A DNA stretch of 63,789 nt from an uncultured Pseudanabaenaceae cyanobacterium (lineage in GTDB: Bacteria; Cyanobacteriota; Cyanobacteriia; PCC-9006; JAAUQQ01), in NCBI GenBank assembly GCA_938021205.1, contig CALIGI010000048.1:1-63789 (forward strand). The letters run 5' to 3'. Of the stretch, positions 29,001 through 36,988 are shown in pieces. The notes beneath the pieces are model-generated. The model did no database searches, was not told where the DNA came from, and worked only from the letters and a program-made list of their open reading frames with translations. A program made the translations under genes and the position numbers. Numbering within the stretch: the first letter of the stretch is position 1; each line of letters starts with the position of its first letter.

Positions 29001-30289
29001 GCAAAACGCTCCAGGCGCTGGCCTTGATTCTTACCCGTGCGCCGGATGGACCAACACTGGTTGTGGCACCAACCTCGGTGGGACATAACTGGATTACGGA
29101 AGCAGAGAAATTTGCCCCGACGCTGAAGCCGATTTTGTTCGGTGCTGTGGGCGATCGCCAAGCCACCCTCGATGAGCTCCAGCCCTTTGACCTGCTGGTT
29201 TGCACCTATGGTCTGCTGCAACAGCCTGATGTGGGAGCCATGCTCGCCCAACGGGACTGGCAAACCATTGTGCTCGACGAAGCCCAGGCGATTAAGAACA
29301 GCGCGACCCAGCGCTCCAAAGCAGCGATGAAACTCCAGGGTGGTTTCAAACTTATTGCCACAGGCACCCCGATCGAAAACCACTTGGGAGAACTGTGGAA
29401 CCAGTTTCGCTTTATTAATCCAGGATTACTCGGTTCCAAAGACCAATTTAACCAGCGCTTTGCGGCTCCCATTGAGCGGCAGCAAGACAAAGCGGCTCGC
29501 CAGCAGCTCAAAGCCTTGATCCAGCCCTTTATGCTGCGGCGCACCAAGAGCCAGGTTCTAGAAGAGCTACCCTCCCGAACTGAGATGACCCTCAAGGTTG
29601 AGCTGAGCACTGAAGAAATGGCACTGTATGAGGCCTTGCGGCGGGAGGCGCTTGAAAAACTAGCGAACAGTGATGGCGACTCGGGTCCGAAGCATCTACA
29701 AATCCTGGCGGAGATCATGAAGCTGCGTCGCCTCTGCTGCAATGCCAAGTTGGTCGTGCCTGAGACGCCGTTGCCCAGTGCCAAGCTACAAGTCTTTGGA
29801 GAAGTCCTAGGGGAGCTACTGACAAATCACCATAAGGCTTTGGTCTTTAGTCAATTTGTGGGGCATCTCAGTATTCTGTGCGATTACTTGGATGAGCAAA
29901 AAATTACTTATCAATACTTGGATGGCAGCACTTCCGCTAAGCAGCGTAAGCAGCGGGTAGATGCCTTCCAAGCGGGGGAGGGTGATGTCTTTTTGATCAG
30001 CCTTAAGGCCGGAGGGACGGGGCTCAATCTCACGGCTGCGGACTATGTGATTCATATGGACCCTTGGTGGAATCCTGCGGTGGAAGACCAAGCCTCGGAC
30101 CGTGCCCACCGCATTGGCCAACAGCGCCCGGTGACAATCTATCGGCTCGTGGCCCAAGGAACGATTGAGGAAAAGATCGTTGAGCTGCATCGCCACAAGC
30201 GAGATCTGGCGGACAGTCTCTTGGAGGGCACGGACTCTAGCGGCAAACTGTCTGCTGATGAGTTGTTGAGGCTGATTCGTGAGGACTGA
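26033..30289 (+). CDS. Large SNF2-family helicase with ~900-residue unclassified N-terminal region
   Basis: The protein has 1418 residues from ATG 26033; the frame is open to a TTG two codons earlier. The C-terminal 500 residues are a complete SNF2 motor: DDMGLGKTLQALALI (Walker A near 985), DEAQAIKN (motif II near 1081), GTPIENHLGELWN (motif III), then the second lobe with SLKAGGTGLNLTAADYVIH and SDRAHRIGQQRPV near 1355. SNF2 motors translocate along double-stranded DNA without strand separation. The N-terminal 900 residues show helical repeat-like stretches (about 130-480) and no motif I can name, apart from a Glu/Lys-rich segment just before the motor. Bacterial members have been linked to transcription recycling (RapA) and phage defence, but no partner such as a nuclease or methyltransferase is next to it. 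Confidence 0.92.
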   Translation: MFQNAALTIDGYAFDDELRAQLVEQYGDASPLEQQIIQFLAVLYEPVTRLIISSCLRDLGVVDDQGVPYKMPLLSAAITRLVEQKLLIQERTQGPRCHPMLREIALGDTLKADWFDDIVTVIEQQRPVPKCLGNENPKYNTHFEFIRDVRIALYSGDLDRIRACEAGFKGAYRGYEKISVSAILREVCRNPFDHHFIASLPEELQALCLRSLLDETLARCEPETEAFHLLQELCEGNLAENITPGFADLISLYIEQLLLREDLEGAKLALGWLDEQHLAQLGTFEGWISLLEGDSDEAVACYRVALKDDLRKHNKRKGAFRSLCGSLFVLALLKEGSPESVQEAIAYTQPLISPEKNRFWSIYFPLHLWARVKRGDLDAKAQLRSSFRSLSATDHPVGTLIHALCLYWVEPGAKAKLKSVLEPLCSDCQAAGYYWLAMEAAEILSRVTAKESQYSLLAKVLREQSELPPLIDLFQAQEPWELQLQALENLSLPSAESGARPQAQQRLVWFLTRYSDTNWTLHPREQKINAKGVWSKGRNIALKRLARTLDEFSYFTPQDQNVCRQLERHLEQNYYGYRGSEYYLFSDSAIGELIGHPLLFEEESGVRLELAKGTPELRVLRGKGKQLTLEFSPPLREHADLLLLKESPTRLKLVQINSEHRRIAQVLGKKLQVPVAAQERVLRTIQNMASIVTVQSDIGGGNENLESVPAVATPHFHLLPAGEGLKVALLCRPFGEEGPYYRPGKGGKLVIAELTGARKQTERDLLAEKKQAKAAIAACSMLETYDAKGGEWQIDDPEDCLELLLELKEVGEQAIVEWPEGEKLKVNHQVGLENLHLQVGQQKDWFAASGEIQVGDEKVLQMQQLLMLLENAPSRFVPVGDGQFLALTQEFRKRLNELRAFSEVSKKGVRFHPLASLALQDMMEEVGSVKADKQWKAHLKKLKEVQTLEPELPSTLQAELRDYQQDGFKWLARLAHWGVGACLADDMGLGKTLQALALILTRAPDGPTLVVAPTSVGHNWITEAEKFAPTLKPILFGAVGDRQATLDELQPFDLLVCTYGLLQQPDVGAMLAQRDWQTIVLDEAQAIKNSATQRSKAAMKLQGGFKLIATGTPIENHLGELWNQFRFINPGLLGSKDQFNQRFAAPIERQQDKAARQQLKALIQPFMLRRTKSQVLEELPSRTEMTLKVELSTEEMALYEALRREALEKLANSDGDSGPKHLQILAEIMKLRRLCCNAKLVVPETPLPSAKLQVFGEVLGELLTNHHKALVFSQFVGHLSILCDYLDEQKITYQYLDGSTSAKQRKQRVDAFQAGEGDVFLISLKAGGTGLNLTAADYVIHMDPWWNPAVEDQASDRAHRIGQQRPVTIYRLVAQGTIEEKIVELHRHKRDLADSLLEGTDSSGKLSADELLRLIRED

Positions 30290-30412
30290 ATTGGCTCGCT
30301 AACAGAAACCTGAATCAACTTTGGCCTGAGTTCGACCAATGGAAGGCTGAAGCAAGCTGGTGTGGACGCGGGGCATCCATAGGAGCCACCTGTTGCAAGG
30401 TGAGTCTGTTCC

Positions 30413-31075
30413 TTAGGGCAACCGAGGCTGGGCGTCCTGATGGAGCAACAGCCGTCGTAGGTCTGCAACTGGTACGACCCAGACGCCGCGGATGGGGTTG
30501 CGATCCAGCTCAACAATCGCTTCGGTAAATGCCAGCACGGGCACCACCTGCTTCGACTTCACCTGCTTGACCCGCTGCTGCACCCGCGATGAGCGCTGCT
30601 TGGTTTGTTCAATAAAATTAGCGGGGAACGGCTGGGGGGCGTTGTCATAGAGGCGGAAGACCTGGCGACCGTCCGTGCCGACCCTGCCGCGATCGCCCTT
30701 AAACACAATGCAATAGGTATTGCCGCTGGGCGCAGTAGCCACCACTTGCCCATCTCCACCGACAGCGCTGCTATCCAGCTTCCAGCGCTGTCGTTCTAGA
30801 GGCTTAAGTTCTGCGGGAATAAAAGCGCCCGTTGCTCGGTTGGCCTTGGCTGCACTTTGCCACAGCTGCCAGGTTTGCCAGAGCAGATACAATGCCCAGC
30901 CCCAGCAGACTAGCGGTAGATATTTGACGAAGGGAGCTAAGGGGCCAAGGGGGAGCTGGAAAGGTAGAGCACCTAGGAGTAAGGGGGTCAGTAGCGGCAG
31001 CAGTGCCAGAATGACGGCTTCGACCAGGGTTTTTACCGCGCGGGTTTGGCGCTGGGCGACGACGGATTTTGCCAT
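30413..31075 (-). CDS. Membrane protein with possible NERD-like nuclease domain
   Basis: The 220-residue protein has a basic start, then two hydrophobic stretches (about 17-36 and 45-68, VEAVILALLPLLTPLLLG and FVKYLPLVCWGWALYLLW), then a soluble domain. In that domain TAPSGNTYCIVFKGDRGRVGT and VVPVLAFTEAIVELDRN resemble the core strands of NERD (nuclease-related) domains, in which G..Y.I..K..KG is typical. The usual catalytic GxxAE and ExK residues are not clearly present, so a nuclease role is only a guess. It converges on the SNF2 gene, 123 bp away. The function is unknown. Confidence 0.6.
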   Translation of the reverse strand: MAKSVVAQRQTRAVKTLVEAVILALLPLLTPLLLGALPFQLPLGPLAPFVKYLPLVCWGWALYLLWQTWQLWQSAAKANRATGAFIPAELKPLERQRWKLDSSAVGGDGQVVATAPSGNTYCIVFKGDRGRVGTDGRQVFRLYDNAPQPFPANFIEQTKQRSSRVQQRVKQVKSKQVVPVLAFTEAIVELDRNPIRGVWVVPVADLRRLLLHQDAQPRLP

Positions 31076-31343
31076 GCTGGAGAAACGGCGGAAGCCGTTG
31101 GGGTAGATGGCCTTAGCCTAGCGGATTCATGGCGATGGCTGGATTACGAATTCCGAGTCATTAGGTGATGCCAATCTTAGGGGCAAAACCATTCGGCCCC
31201 AATATTGCTGGCTCACCGATGACTTTCTACCGAATGCTTTGCTTGGGTGAGCGCGCCGAGGGCTCAGCATTTAGGCTCGATTTACGGTTGTATTGGACTC
31301 TATGATCGCTAAGCTTTCGGGCGTTATTCGAGGGTGAGGATCA
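31076..31343. other. Spacer between membrane protein and uspA-like gene
   Basis: The gap runs from the start of the NERD-like gene to the terminator of the uspA-like gene. No coding frame is evident in the 268 bp. I see no promoter for the NERD-like gene that I would defend. Confidence 0.4.
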
Positions 31344-31378
31344 AAACGATAGGGGCGCAGTATTCGGCCCTATCGTTT
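31344..31378 (-). terminator. Intrinsic terminator of the uspA-like gene
   Basis: AAACGATAGGG and CCCTATCGTTT form an 11-bp perfect stem with a 13-nt loop. On the minus strand it lies 28 bp after the stop of the uspA-like gene and is followed by TTTTGATCC. Confidence 0.75.
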
Positions 31379-31406
31379 CCTGAATCTAATATTGTGGGCG
31401 GCGAAT

Positions 31407-31817
31407 CTAGGGCACCACCAAAACTGGACAGGGGGCCAGGTTGATGACGCGGTTGGTCACGCTTTCGGAAGCACCTTCATCGGTGAGGCCCATGCCGCGA
31501 CAGCCCATGATGATCACATCGGCGTGGATTTCATCCGCCATGTCGCAGATGGCAAAGGCGGGTTTGCCTTCTCGTTCAAAGGCTTCTGCTTGGAGGCCTT
31601 GGTTTTCAAAGAGAGACTTGGCATCGTCTAGGAGATGGGCGATCGCATCGTGGGATGTCATGGAAGGCGATCGCGTCGGCTCCGTGACTTCTTCTTCTAA
31701 GACTGAAACGAGGACCACCCGCTGGCTGCCATGGGCCTTGGCCAACTGGGCAACCACCTCAGCCGCTTCGCGGGACTCGCGACTGTCATCGACTGGAAAT
31801 AAAACCGTTGAAAACAT
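31407..31817 (-). CDS. Universal stress protein (UspA family)
   Basis: The 136-residue protein begins at ATG 31817 (MFSTVLFPVDDSRESREA), the usual UspA start; the frame is open to an earlier codon at 31871. It has the conserved alternating alpha/beta pattern, the first strand motif TVLFPVDDS, and a C-terminal nucleotide-binding-like GCRGMGLTDEGASESVTNRV...PCPVLVVP, which fits the ATP-binding G-2x-G-9x-G(S/T) signature (here with SV after the gap). Such proteins respond to stress, often through nucleotide binding. The gene is separated from divergent pgk by about 250 bp. Confidence 0.93.
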   Translation of the reverse strand: MFSTVLFPVDDSRESREAAEVVAQLAKAHGSQRVVLVSVLEEEVTEPTRSPSMTSHDAIAHLLDDAKSLFENQGLQAEAFEREGKPAFAICDMADEIHADVIIMGCRGMGLTDEGASESVTNRVINLAPCPVLVVP

Positions 31818-32052
31818 GGACTTCGATTCTCCTGACGGTCTGGAGTGGTGCTCCAAAACTCTAACAGCCACCTAGGAGAGGTTCGGTAATCCGGTATTGA
31901 ATCTTTATTTTATTTGAGCAGTTGCAACTTTTGAACTGTTTTTATGCGGCTTTGGAGCCCACGTCTGGCTTAAATTTAAACCAATGGTTCGTTCTGAACC
32001 GATTTATTAGAGAATGAGTATAAAGACCTAATAAATCTTATTACCGCAAACA

Positions 32053-32060
32053 AAGGAGAT
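32053..32060 (+). promoter_or_regulatory. Ribosome binding site fixing the GTG start of pgk
   Basis: AAGGAGAT lies 8 nt before GTG 32069. It supports that GTG as the start of pgk; no ATG is available nearby in frame. Confidence 0.75.
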
Positions 32061-32068
32061 CTGCTGCC

Positions 32069-33274
32069 GTGGCTAAGAAGTCTGTCGCTAATCTGTCTGC
32101 CAGTGACCTACAGGGAAAGCGCGTCCTCATGCGTGCTGACTTCAACGTTCCCCTCGGAGATGGCGGTGCCATTACCGACGACACTCGCATTCGTGCTGCG
32201 CTGCCCACGATCAAAGCTTTGACTGAAAAGGGTGCCAAGGTCATCCTTTGCAGCCACTTCGGTCGTCCCAAGGGCGCTGTGGTAGACAGCATGCGTTTGA
32301 CTCCCGTAGCAGCTCGTCTGTCTGAGCTGTTGGGCAAGACCGTCAACAAGACCGACGACTGCATCGGCGATGGTGCTAAAGCTGCGGTTGATGCCATGGC
32401 TGATGGTGATGTCATCCTGTTGGAGAACGTTCGCTTCCACGCCGGTGAGACCAGCAACGACCCTGAGTTCGCGAAGCAGCTCGCTTCCGTGGCCGAGGTT
32501 TATGTGAACGATGCCTTTGGTACCGCTCACCGCGCCCATGCTTCTACCGCTGGCGTTACCGCTCACCTCTCCCCTTGCGTTGCAGGTCTGCTGATTGAAA
32601 AGGAACTCAAGTTCCTCCAAGCTGCGGTTGATGCGCCTGTGCGTCCTTTGGCTGCCATCGTCGGTGGTTCCAAGGTTTCCAGCAAAATCACCGTGATCGA
32701 AGCGCTGTTGGGCAAAGTCAACAAGCTCTTCATCGGCGGCGGCATGATCTTCACCTTCTACAAGTCTCGCGGCATGGATGTCGGTGGCTCCTTGGTGGAA
32801 GATGACAAGCTGGACTTGGCTAAAGAGCTGACCGCTCTGGCTGAGAAGAACGGCGTTGAGCTGTTGCTTCCCACCGATGTGGTTGTGGCTGACAAGTTCG
32901 ACAAAGAAGCTAACACCCAGACCGTTAGTGTGAGTGCTATTCCTGATGGCTGGATGGGCTTGGACATCGGTCCTGATTCCATCAAGACCTTCCAGGCTGC
33001 GCTTGCTGATTGCAAGACTGTCATCTGGAACGGTCCCATGGGCGTGTTCGAATTCCCTAAATTCGAAGCGGGCACCAAAGGTGTGGCTGAGACCCTCGGT
33101 TCTCTGACCCCCGGTGGCTGCACCACCATCATTGGCGGTGGCGACTCCGTGGCTGCGGTTGAGCAGTTTGGTCTCGCTGACCAAATGAGCCACATCTCCA
33201 CTGGCGGTGGCGCTAGCTTGGAGCTGTTGGAAGGCAAAGAGCTACCTGGTATTGCGGCGTTGGATAACGCGTAA
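32069..33274 (+). CDS. pgk: Phosphoglycerate kinase
   Basis: The 401-residue enzyme interconverts 1,3-bisphosphoglycerate plus ADP with 3-phosphoglycerate plus ATP in glycolysis and the Calvin cycle. It starts at GTG with a strong ribosome site. Hallmarks: [14 protein letters not shown] near the N terminus, [50 protein letters not shown], and the C-terminal nucleotide-binding [17 protein letters not shown] and [17 protein letters not shown]. Length is typical. Codon use is strongly biased toward a few synonymous codons, as expected of a highly expressed gene. It ends before a symmetric terminator. Confidence 0.98.
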   Translation: MAKKSVANLSASDLQGKRVLMRADFNVPLGDGGAITDDTRIRAALPTIKALTEKGAKVILCSHFGRPKGAVVDSMRLTPVAARLSELLGKTVNKTDDCIGDGAKAAVDAMADGDVILLENVRFHAGETSNDPEFAKQLASVAEVYVNDAFGTAHRAHASTAGVTAHLSPCVAGLLIEKELKFLQAAVDAPVRPLAAIVGGSKVSSKITVIEALLGKVNKLFIGGGMIFTFYKSRGMDVGGSLVEDDKLDLAKELTALAEKNGVELLLPTDVVVADKFDKEANTQTVSVSAIPDGWMGLDIGPDSIKTFQAALADCKTVIWNGPMGVFEFPKFEAGTKGVAETLGSLTPGGCTTIIGGGDSVAAVEQFGLADQMSHISTGGGASLELLEGKELPGIAALDNA

Positions 33275-33348
33275 ATTACAGCTCTAGCTGTCCTTGTGCT
33301 TGTACTGGCCCTCGCTGATTGTTGAAGGCTGGTCTCAGTAATGGGCCT

Positions 33349-33385
33349 AAAAAAGCGGTCTCTGGATTCCAGAGGCCGCTTTTTT
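33349..33385 (+). terminator. Symmetric intrinsic terminator after pgk
   Basis: AAAAAAGCGG and CCGCTTTTTT flank a CTCTGG/CCAGAG inner stem around ATT, giving a long hairpin with an A-run before and a T-run after. It can work in both directions and sits 74 bp after the pgk stop. Confidence 0.9.
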
Positions 33386-33738
33386 GATTGGGAGGTGATT
33401 CTTGGGGCGTATGGAGCGAAGGCTCTTACGGGGGGCCGTTGGGTTTCCCAGACTCGCACTTTCTTCATTGAGGAGGACTCAAACAGGATTGACTTGAGAT
33501 TGTGTACAGCATCTGAATTCTGTCTCTGAGCAAATTCAATCTGCTTCGTTTGCAAAGCTTAATTCGCTTCTATCTCCGCATCTGTAGCATCAACTTCTCT
33601 GTGTGATTTGGGGAATTCTGGATTGAGATCACTACGGTCTTGCCATAGATCTGGAGAAAGCCATGACCCTTTAAAATCTTGTCCCCAGAGCCATATGGGC
33701 TAACTCCCCTCCCATCGATGCAGGCTCTAGGACCGTAT

Positions 33739-33766
33739 TTGACCCTGCAAATGGACTATGTAGATA
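33739..33766 (+). promoter_or_regulatory. Candidate sigma-70-type promoter for sigA
   Basis: TTGACC and TAGATA are separated by 16 bp, roughly 390 bp upstream of the sigA start. This is the best -35/-10 pair I found in the leader region. Its use is inferred. Confidence 0.35.
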
Positions 33767-34157
33767 AACCACAAACTCGTCTTAGTAGTCAATAGGTTGT
33801 CAGCAACCTCCATGGATATGGGGTGGCTCCCATTCTCTAATCTCTAATCCTCGGTGAAAGCGGGTTCCATCGTTTTGTAGTGAGTACTTACTTTCGGGAA
33901 TTTGGAGAAAGAACTCCGTAGTTAACAAAAGTCGTCAGGGCCTTAAGATTCTTTCCCGTATTTATCCCGTATCCGCCCTTTTTTCTATCCAAGTAGACTT
34001 TGGTCAGTCGAGGCGAGCTAAACCCACTCCGCCTTTAACGACATCCTTAGTTACCCCTAATCTCTTTTGGCTGTGCCTGAGCCGAGATCGTTGGGAACAC
34101 TAAGGACGTGAGACCCGAGCAAGTCTAGTTGTCTTCTCTCAAACCCCTGCGTGACCT

Positions 34158-35426
34158 ATGTCTGAACTCCCCGTGTACCAAAAACCCGCCGTGGTAGAAG
34201 ATGCGACTCTAGCTGTTGAGCCTGACGATGCTGTTCTGGGCAAAGATGCTGCGGCAGCGGCTGAAGGCTTGCTAGAAGATAACGACAAAGAGATTGTCAA
34301 GGTTCTGGCTGTTGATCTCAGTAAGAGCGGTCGTAGCGGTCGTCATACCACTGACCTCGTTCGCCTCTATCTCCAAGAAATTGGTCGTGTTCCCCTGCTG
34401 CTTCGCCATGAGGAAGTGGCTGAAGCTCAAAAGGTTCAACGCTTCATGAGCCTAGTGGAACAGCGCAATGAATTTGCCCAGCGTGAGGGCGGTATTCTCC
34501 AGCGCTATGTTGATCTCATGCTTTTGCGAGACCAGCTACGCGCCAAGCTAGGTCACCGTCCTTCTTTCCAGCGCTGGGCTACGGAGGCTGAGATGCCTGT
34601 GGCTGAGATTAAGCCTTTCCTGGCAGAGGGGAAGCAAGCCTGGGCGGATCTAGCAAGTCTGACGACGAAGGAGCTAGACAAGGCCCTGGCAGAGGGGGAA
34701 GCGGCTAAGAAGCGGATGATTAATGCCAACTTGCGGTTGGTTGTTTCTGTGGCCAAGAAGTACCAAAACCGGGGCTTGGAGCTACTGGACTTGATCCAGG
34801 AAGGTACCTTGGGCCTAGAGCGTGCGGTGGAGAAGTTTGATCCCACTAAGGGCTATCGCTTTAGCACCTATGCTTACTGGTGGATTCGCCAGGGCATTAC
34901 CCGTGCCATTGCGACCCAAAGCCGCACCATTCGCCTCCCGGTCCATATCACTGAGAAGCTTAATAAAATCAAGAAGGCCCAGCGCCAAATTTCCCAAAAA
35001 GAAGGCCGCACTGCCACCCTTGAAGATGTGGGCAAGGAGCTGGACATGACCCCAGCCCAGGTTCGCGAGGTGCTGATGAAGGTGCCTCGCTCGGTTTCCC
35101 TTGAGACCAAAGTGGGTAAGGAAAAGGACACTGAACTCGGTGATTTGCTGGAAACTGATGAGGCTTCCCCTGAGGATCGCTTGATGCGGGACTCTCTGCG
35201 CAAGGATCTGCATAACCTTCTAGAGGAGTTGACCGAGCGGGAGCAGGAAGTCATTCGTATGCGCTTTGGCCTGCGCGATGGCCAGCCTTACTCCCTGGCT
35301 GAGATTGGTCGCACCCTGGAGCTATCTCGCGAGCGCGTCCGCCAAATCGAAGCCAAGGCTCTGCAAAAGCTGCGTCAGCCCCGCCGTCGCAATCTGATTC
35401 GTGACTACCTGGAAGCACTGAGCTAA
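34158..35426 (+). CDS. sigA: Principal sigma factor of RNA polymerase (group 1, RpoD/SigA)
   Basis: The 422-residue protein directs RNA polymerase to housekeeping promoters. After a variable acidic N terminus (about 1-55) come region 1.2 (DLVRLYLQEIGRVPLL), a region 2 core with MINANLRLVVSVAKKYQNRG, LLDLIQEGTLGLERAVEKFD and YRFSTYAYWWIRQGITRAIA (the -10 recognition and melting helices), region 3 (QISQKEGRTATLEDVGKEL), and region 4 with LELSRERVRQIEAKALQKLR (the -35 reading helix). The short non-conserved segment between 1.2 and 2 is typical of cyanobacterial group 1 factors. Starts at ATG 34158; a terminator follows at 35487. Confidence 0.96.
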   Translation: MSELPVYQKPAVVEDATLAVEPDDAVLGKDAAAAAEGLLEDNDKEIVKVLAVDLSKSGRSGRHTTDLVRLYLQEIGRVPLLLRHEEVAEAQKVQRFMSLVEQRNEFAQREGGILQRYVDLMLLRDQLRAKLGHRPSFQRWATEAEMPVAEIKPFLAEGKQAWADLASLTTKELDKALAEGEAAKKRMINANLRLVVSVAKKYQNRGLELLDLIQEGTLGLERAVEKFDPTKGYRFSTYAYWWIRQGITRAIATQSRTIRLPVHITEKLNKIKKAQRQISQKEGRTATLEDVGKELDMTPAQVREVLMKVPRSVSLETKVGKEKDTELGDLLETDEASPEDRLMRDSLRKDLHNLLEELTEREQEVIRMRFGLRDGQPYSLAEIGRTLELSRERVRQIEAKALQKLRQPRRRNLIRDYLEALS

Positions 35427-35486
35427 AAGCACTGAGCTAGGTCGCTTGGGTCTCGGAATGGACTGAAATCTTTCTTTATCTCCTTC

Positions 35487-35520
35487 GGGCGAGGCAGCGT
35501 TAGCGGTCTCGCCCTTTTTT
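35487..35520 (+). terminator. Intrinsic terminator of sigA
   Basis: GGGCGAG and CTCGCCC form a 7-bp stem with a 14-nt loop, followed by six T. It lies about 60 bp after the sigA stop. Confidence 0.88.
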
Positions 35521-35592
35521 GCTATTCATTTTGGGCCGTGGGCGATCGCTGAGGATCCAAGCATTACCTACGGAATGAAGGGTCATTCATGC

Positions 35593-35722
35593 CGTAATCT
35601 GATTCGCTCCCCGCAAGGGGGCTGAGGAGAGCGATTTGTGGTGAGCGAAATAGCCGATGCTCCCCCTCACTCACATCCCTCTTGGCTCAAGGGGAAGGTC
35701 TAATTTAATGCTCGTTCCTTAG
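35593..35722 (-). repeat. Interspersed inverted-repeat element, copy B
   Basis: This block matches copy A (1882-2003) at its ends and inside. Both start GTAATCTGATT(A/C)GCTCCCC, both have an AGCCGAT followed by CCCCCTCA, and both end with AAGGGGAAGGTCT(C/A)AT or AAGGGGGAAGGTCTCAT and a CGTxCCTxAG tail. It lies between sigA and the YggT gene. The middle differs, so the element has drifted. Confidence 0.7.
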
Positions 35723-35856
35723 CCTCATGGGAACCCTTATTAATCCTTGAGCAAATGGGAGTTTTGAGCGCTCTAAGTTACATTAGGAGCAGCCACGGAT
35801 AAGCAGCCTGAATTTCTTGAGGCTTGTGGTGACTAACCGTTTCTTCTGTGCTGATT

Positions 35857-36123
35857 ATGATTGAAGGCATGAACATGGTAGGGACTGTATTAGGTCAAAC
35901 CCTAACTATCTATGCAGGCTTACTGATCTTACGGGTCCTGCTGACTTGGTTCCCTATGATCGACTGGTATAAACAGCCATTCCAGGCTCTGTCGCAAATT
36001 ACCGATCCTTACCTGAATGCATTCCGCTCATTCATTCCCCCGTTAGGCGGTATGGATCTATCTCCAATCCTGGCGATCCTTGTCTTACAGATTGCAGGTG
36101 ATTTAATTGTTCGTGCCTTCTAG
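35857..36123 (+). CDS. YggT family membrane protein
   Basis: The protein of about 88 residues has two membrane helices (LGQTLTIYAGLLILRVLLT and LSPILAILVLQIAGDLIV) around a hydrophilic loop containing FPMIDWYKQPFQAL and the conserved TDPYLNAFRSFIPPLGG. That TDPxLxPxRxxIPP pattern is the YggT hallmark. Cyanobacterial and plastid relatives affect nucleoid or thylakoid organisation and photosystem or cytochrome assembly (CCB3 in plastids). Start is ambiguous: ATG at 35857 or 35869, or GTG at 35848. Confidence 0.88.
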   Translation: MIEGMNMVGTVLGQTLTIYAGLLILRVLLTWFPMIDWYKQPFQALSQITDPYLNAFRSFIPPLGGMDLSPILAILVLQIAGDLIVRAF

Positions 36124-36170
36124 ATGTTTGCTGAGAAACATCGTTATAGGAGCAACGGTCGGTTTTATAA

Positions 36171-36215
36171 AATCACTCAAGCCCAGTAAGTCTAGCTTGC
36201 TGGGCTTGAGTGATT
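36171..36215. terminator. 20-bp near-perfect hairpin between convergent genes
   Basis: AATCACTCAAGCCCAGTAAG and CTTGCTGGGCTTGAGTGATT are reverse complements except for one wobble position, with a 5-nt loop TCTAG. It lies between the convergent YggT and MoaD genes. There is no T-run, so it may act as a bidirectional processing barrier rather than a classical terminator. Confidence 0.65.
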
Positions 36216-36241
36216 GCTTGGCTTGTCAAGACTGAATAGGG

Positions 36242-36523
36242 CTAGCCGCCACTGACTGGCGGAATAAAGACGATTTCGTCGCCGTCTTGGACGATGCGAT
36301 CGCCTTCGACAAATTCAAGGTTAATGCCGTAACGGGTCACCTCTCGCCAGCGTTCTAGTTGGGGCTGCTCAGCAATGAGGCGATCGCCCAGTTGGCTCAC
36401 CGTTGTCCCTTGGGGGACTTCCCATTGGAGTTCTGCTTGGGCATAGGCCTCTTGATAGGCCGCGAAGAGTTTCACTAGTACGGTCAGGGTGGCTGTGCCA
36501 GTTGGATTTGGGGCAGAAGCCAT
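36242..36523 (-). CDS. MoaD/ThiS-type ubiquitin-fold sulfur carrier
   Basis: The 93-residue beta-grasp protein ends in FIPPVSGG; the C-terminal Gly-Gly is the site that becomes thiocarboxylated in sulfur carriers. The fold pattern is VTVLVKLFAAYQEAY (strand-helix), TTVSQLGDRL, and GDEIVFIPP near the end. MoaD carries sulfur for molybdopterin, ThiS for thiamine, and related proteins for other pathways; the neighbours give no hint which. The N-terminal 10 residues (ASAPNPTGTA) precede the fold. It starts at ATG 36523. Confidence 0.88.
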   Translation of the reverse strand: MASAPNPTGTATLTVLVKLFAAYQEAYAQAELQWEVPQGTTVSQLGDRLIAEQPQLERWREVTRYGINLEFVEGDRIVQDGDEIVFIPPVSGG

Positions 36524-36988
36524 GGCAACTTAGAGAGATTTGGTGGGTGATTTGAAAGGGCGAATCCGATTTAGTTTGGGTTTTTGTGTCGTGCTAGCAC
36601 TATTTTTGTCATCCCAGCCCATAGCTGGCTGTAGGGTCGAATCAAGCCAAATGAAGCCATGAAGGCAATGCTCAACCCAAACAATCAATCGGCGGGCGAG
36701 TTCTTAAAAGAATAAAAGTTGAGGACCCCAGAAGGAGTCCTCAACGACAACCTGCTGTATATCAATACTATGCAGTATAGCGGTTGTACTTTCTAGGTGT
36801 ACCCCGAGGGTTATGGAAATTCTTGGAAGGACGGCTAAAGCCTCTGTTAAATCAGGCATATTGTGGGGCTTGCTGAAGACTCCCTAGGCAAAAAGACCTA
36901 AGCTAGAGGAGTCGAAGTTGCTCCTATGGGGTTTGAGGCTTTCCAGCCCGTCTGGGGCATGCTTGGGCAATGCTGAGTCCATGGCTGT
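36524..36988. other. 465-bp spacer with a minus-strand hairpin and T-tract
   Basis: No supported gene. The main feature is a minus-strand terminator-like hairpin at 36718-36745 (listed separately) that has no gene upstream of it on that strand. The promoter of the plus-strand gene at 36989 may also lie here. Confidence 0.5.
36706..36745 (-). terminator. Orphan intrinsic terminator on the minus strand
   Basis: Read on the minus strand, GTTGAGGAC and GTCCTCAAC pair over 9 bp with a 10-nt loop and are followed by TTTTATTCTTTT. No protein gene upstream on that strand uses it: the nearest is over 700 bp away and its stop is farther upstream. A TATACT that could be a -10 box lies at 36774-36779 on the same strand, about 30 bp before the stem, so a very short transcript is conceivable. 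Confidence 0.5.

Larger units (their letters stand above)
33275..34157. other. 880-bp region with terminator and long sigA leader
   Basis: After the pgk terminator at 33349 there are about 770 bp with no supported gene before sigA. Principal sigma genes in cyanobacteria often have long leaders with several promoters. One candidate promoter is listed at 33739. The region has no HIP1 cluster or hairpin beyond the terminator. Confidence 0.5.

Noticed and set aside
32108..33193. 361-codon open frame antisense to pgk
   Set aside because: It mirrors a highly biased, highly expressed gene on the other strand. Such long antisense frames are a known by-product of GC-rich third positions, and the translation has no family-like motif.
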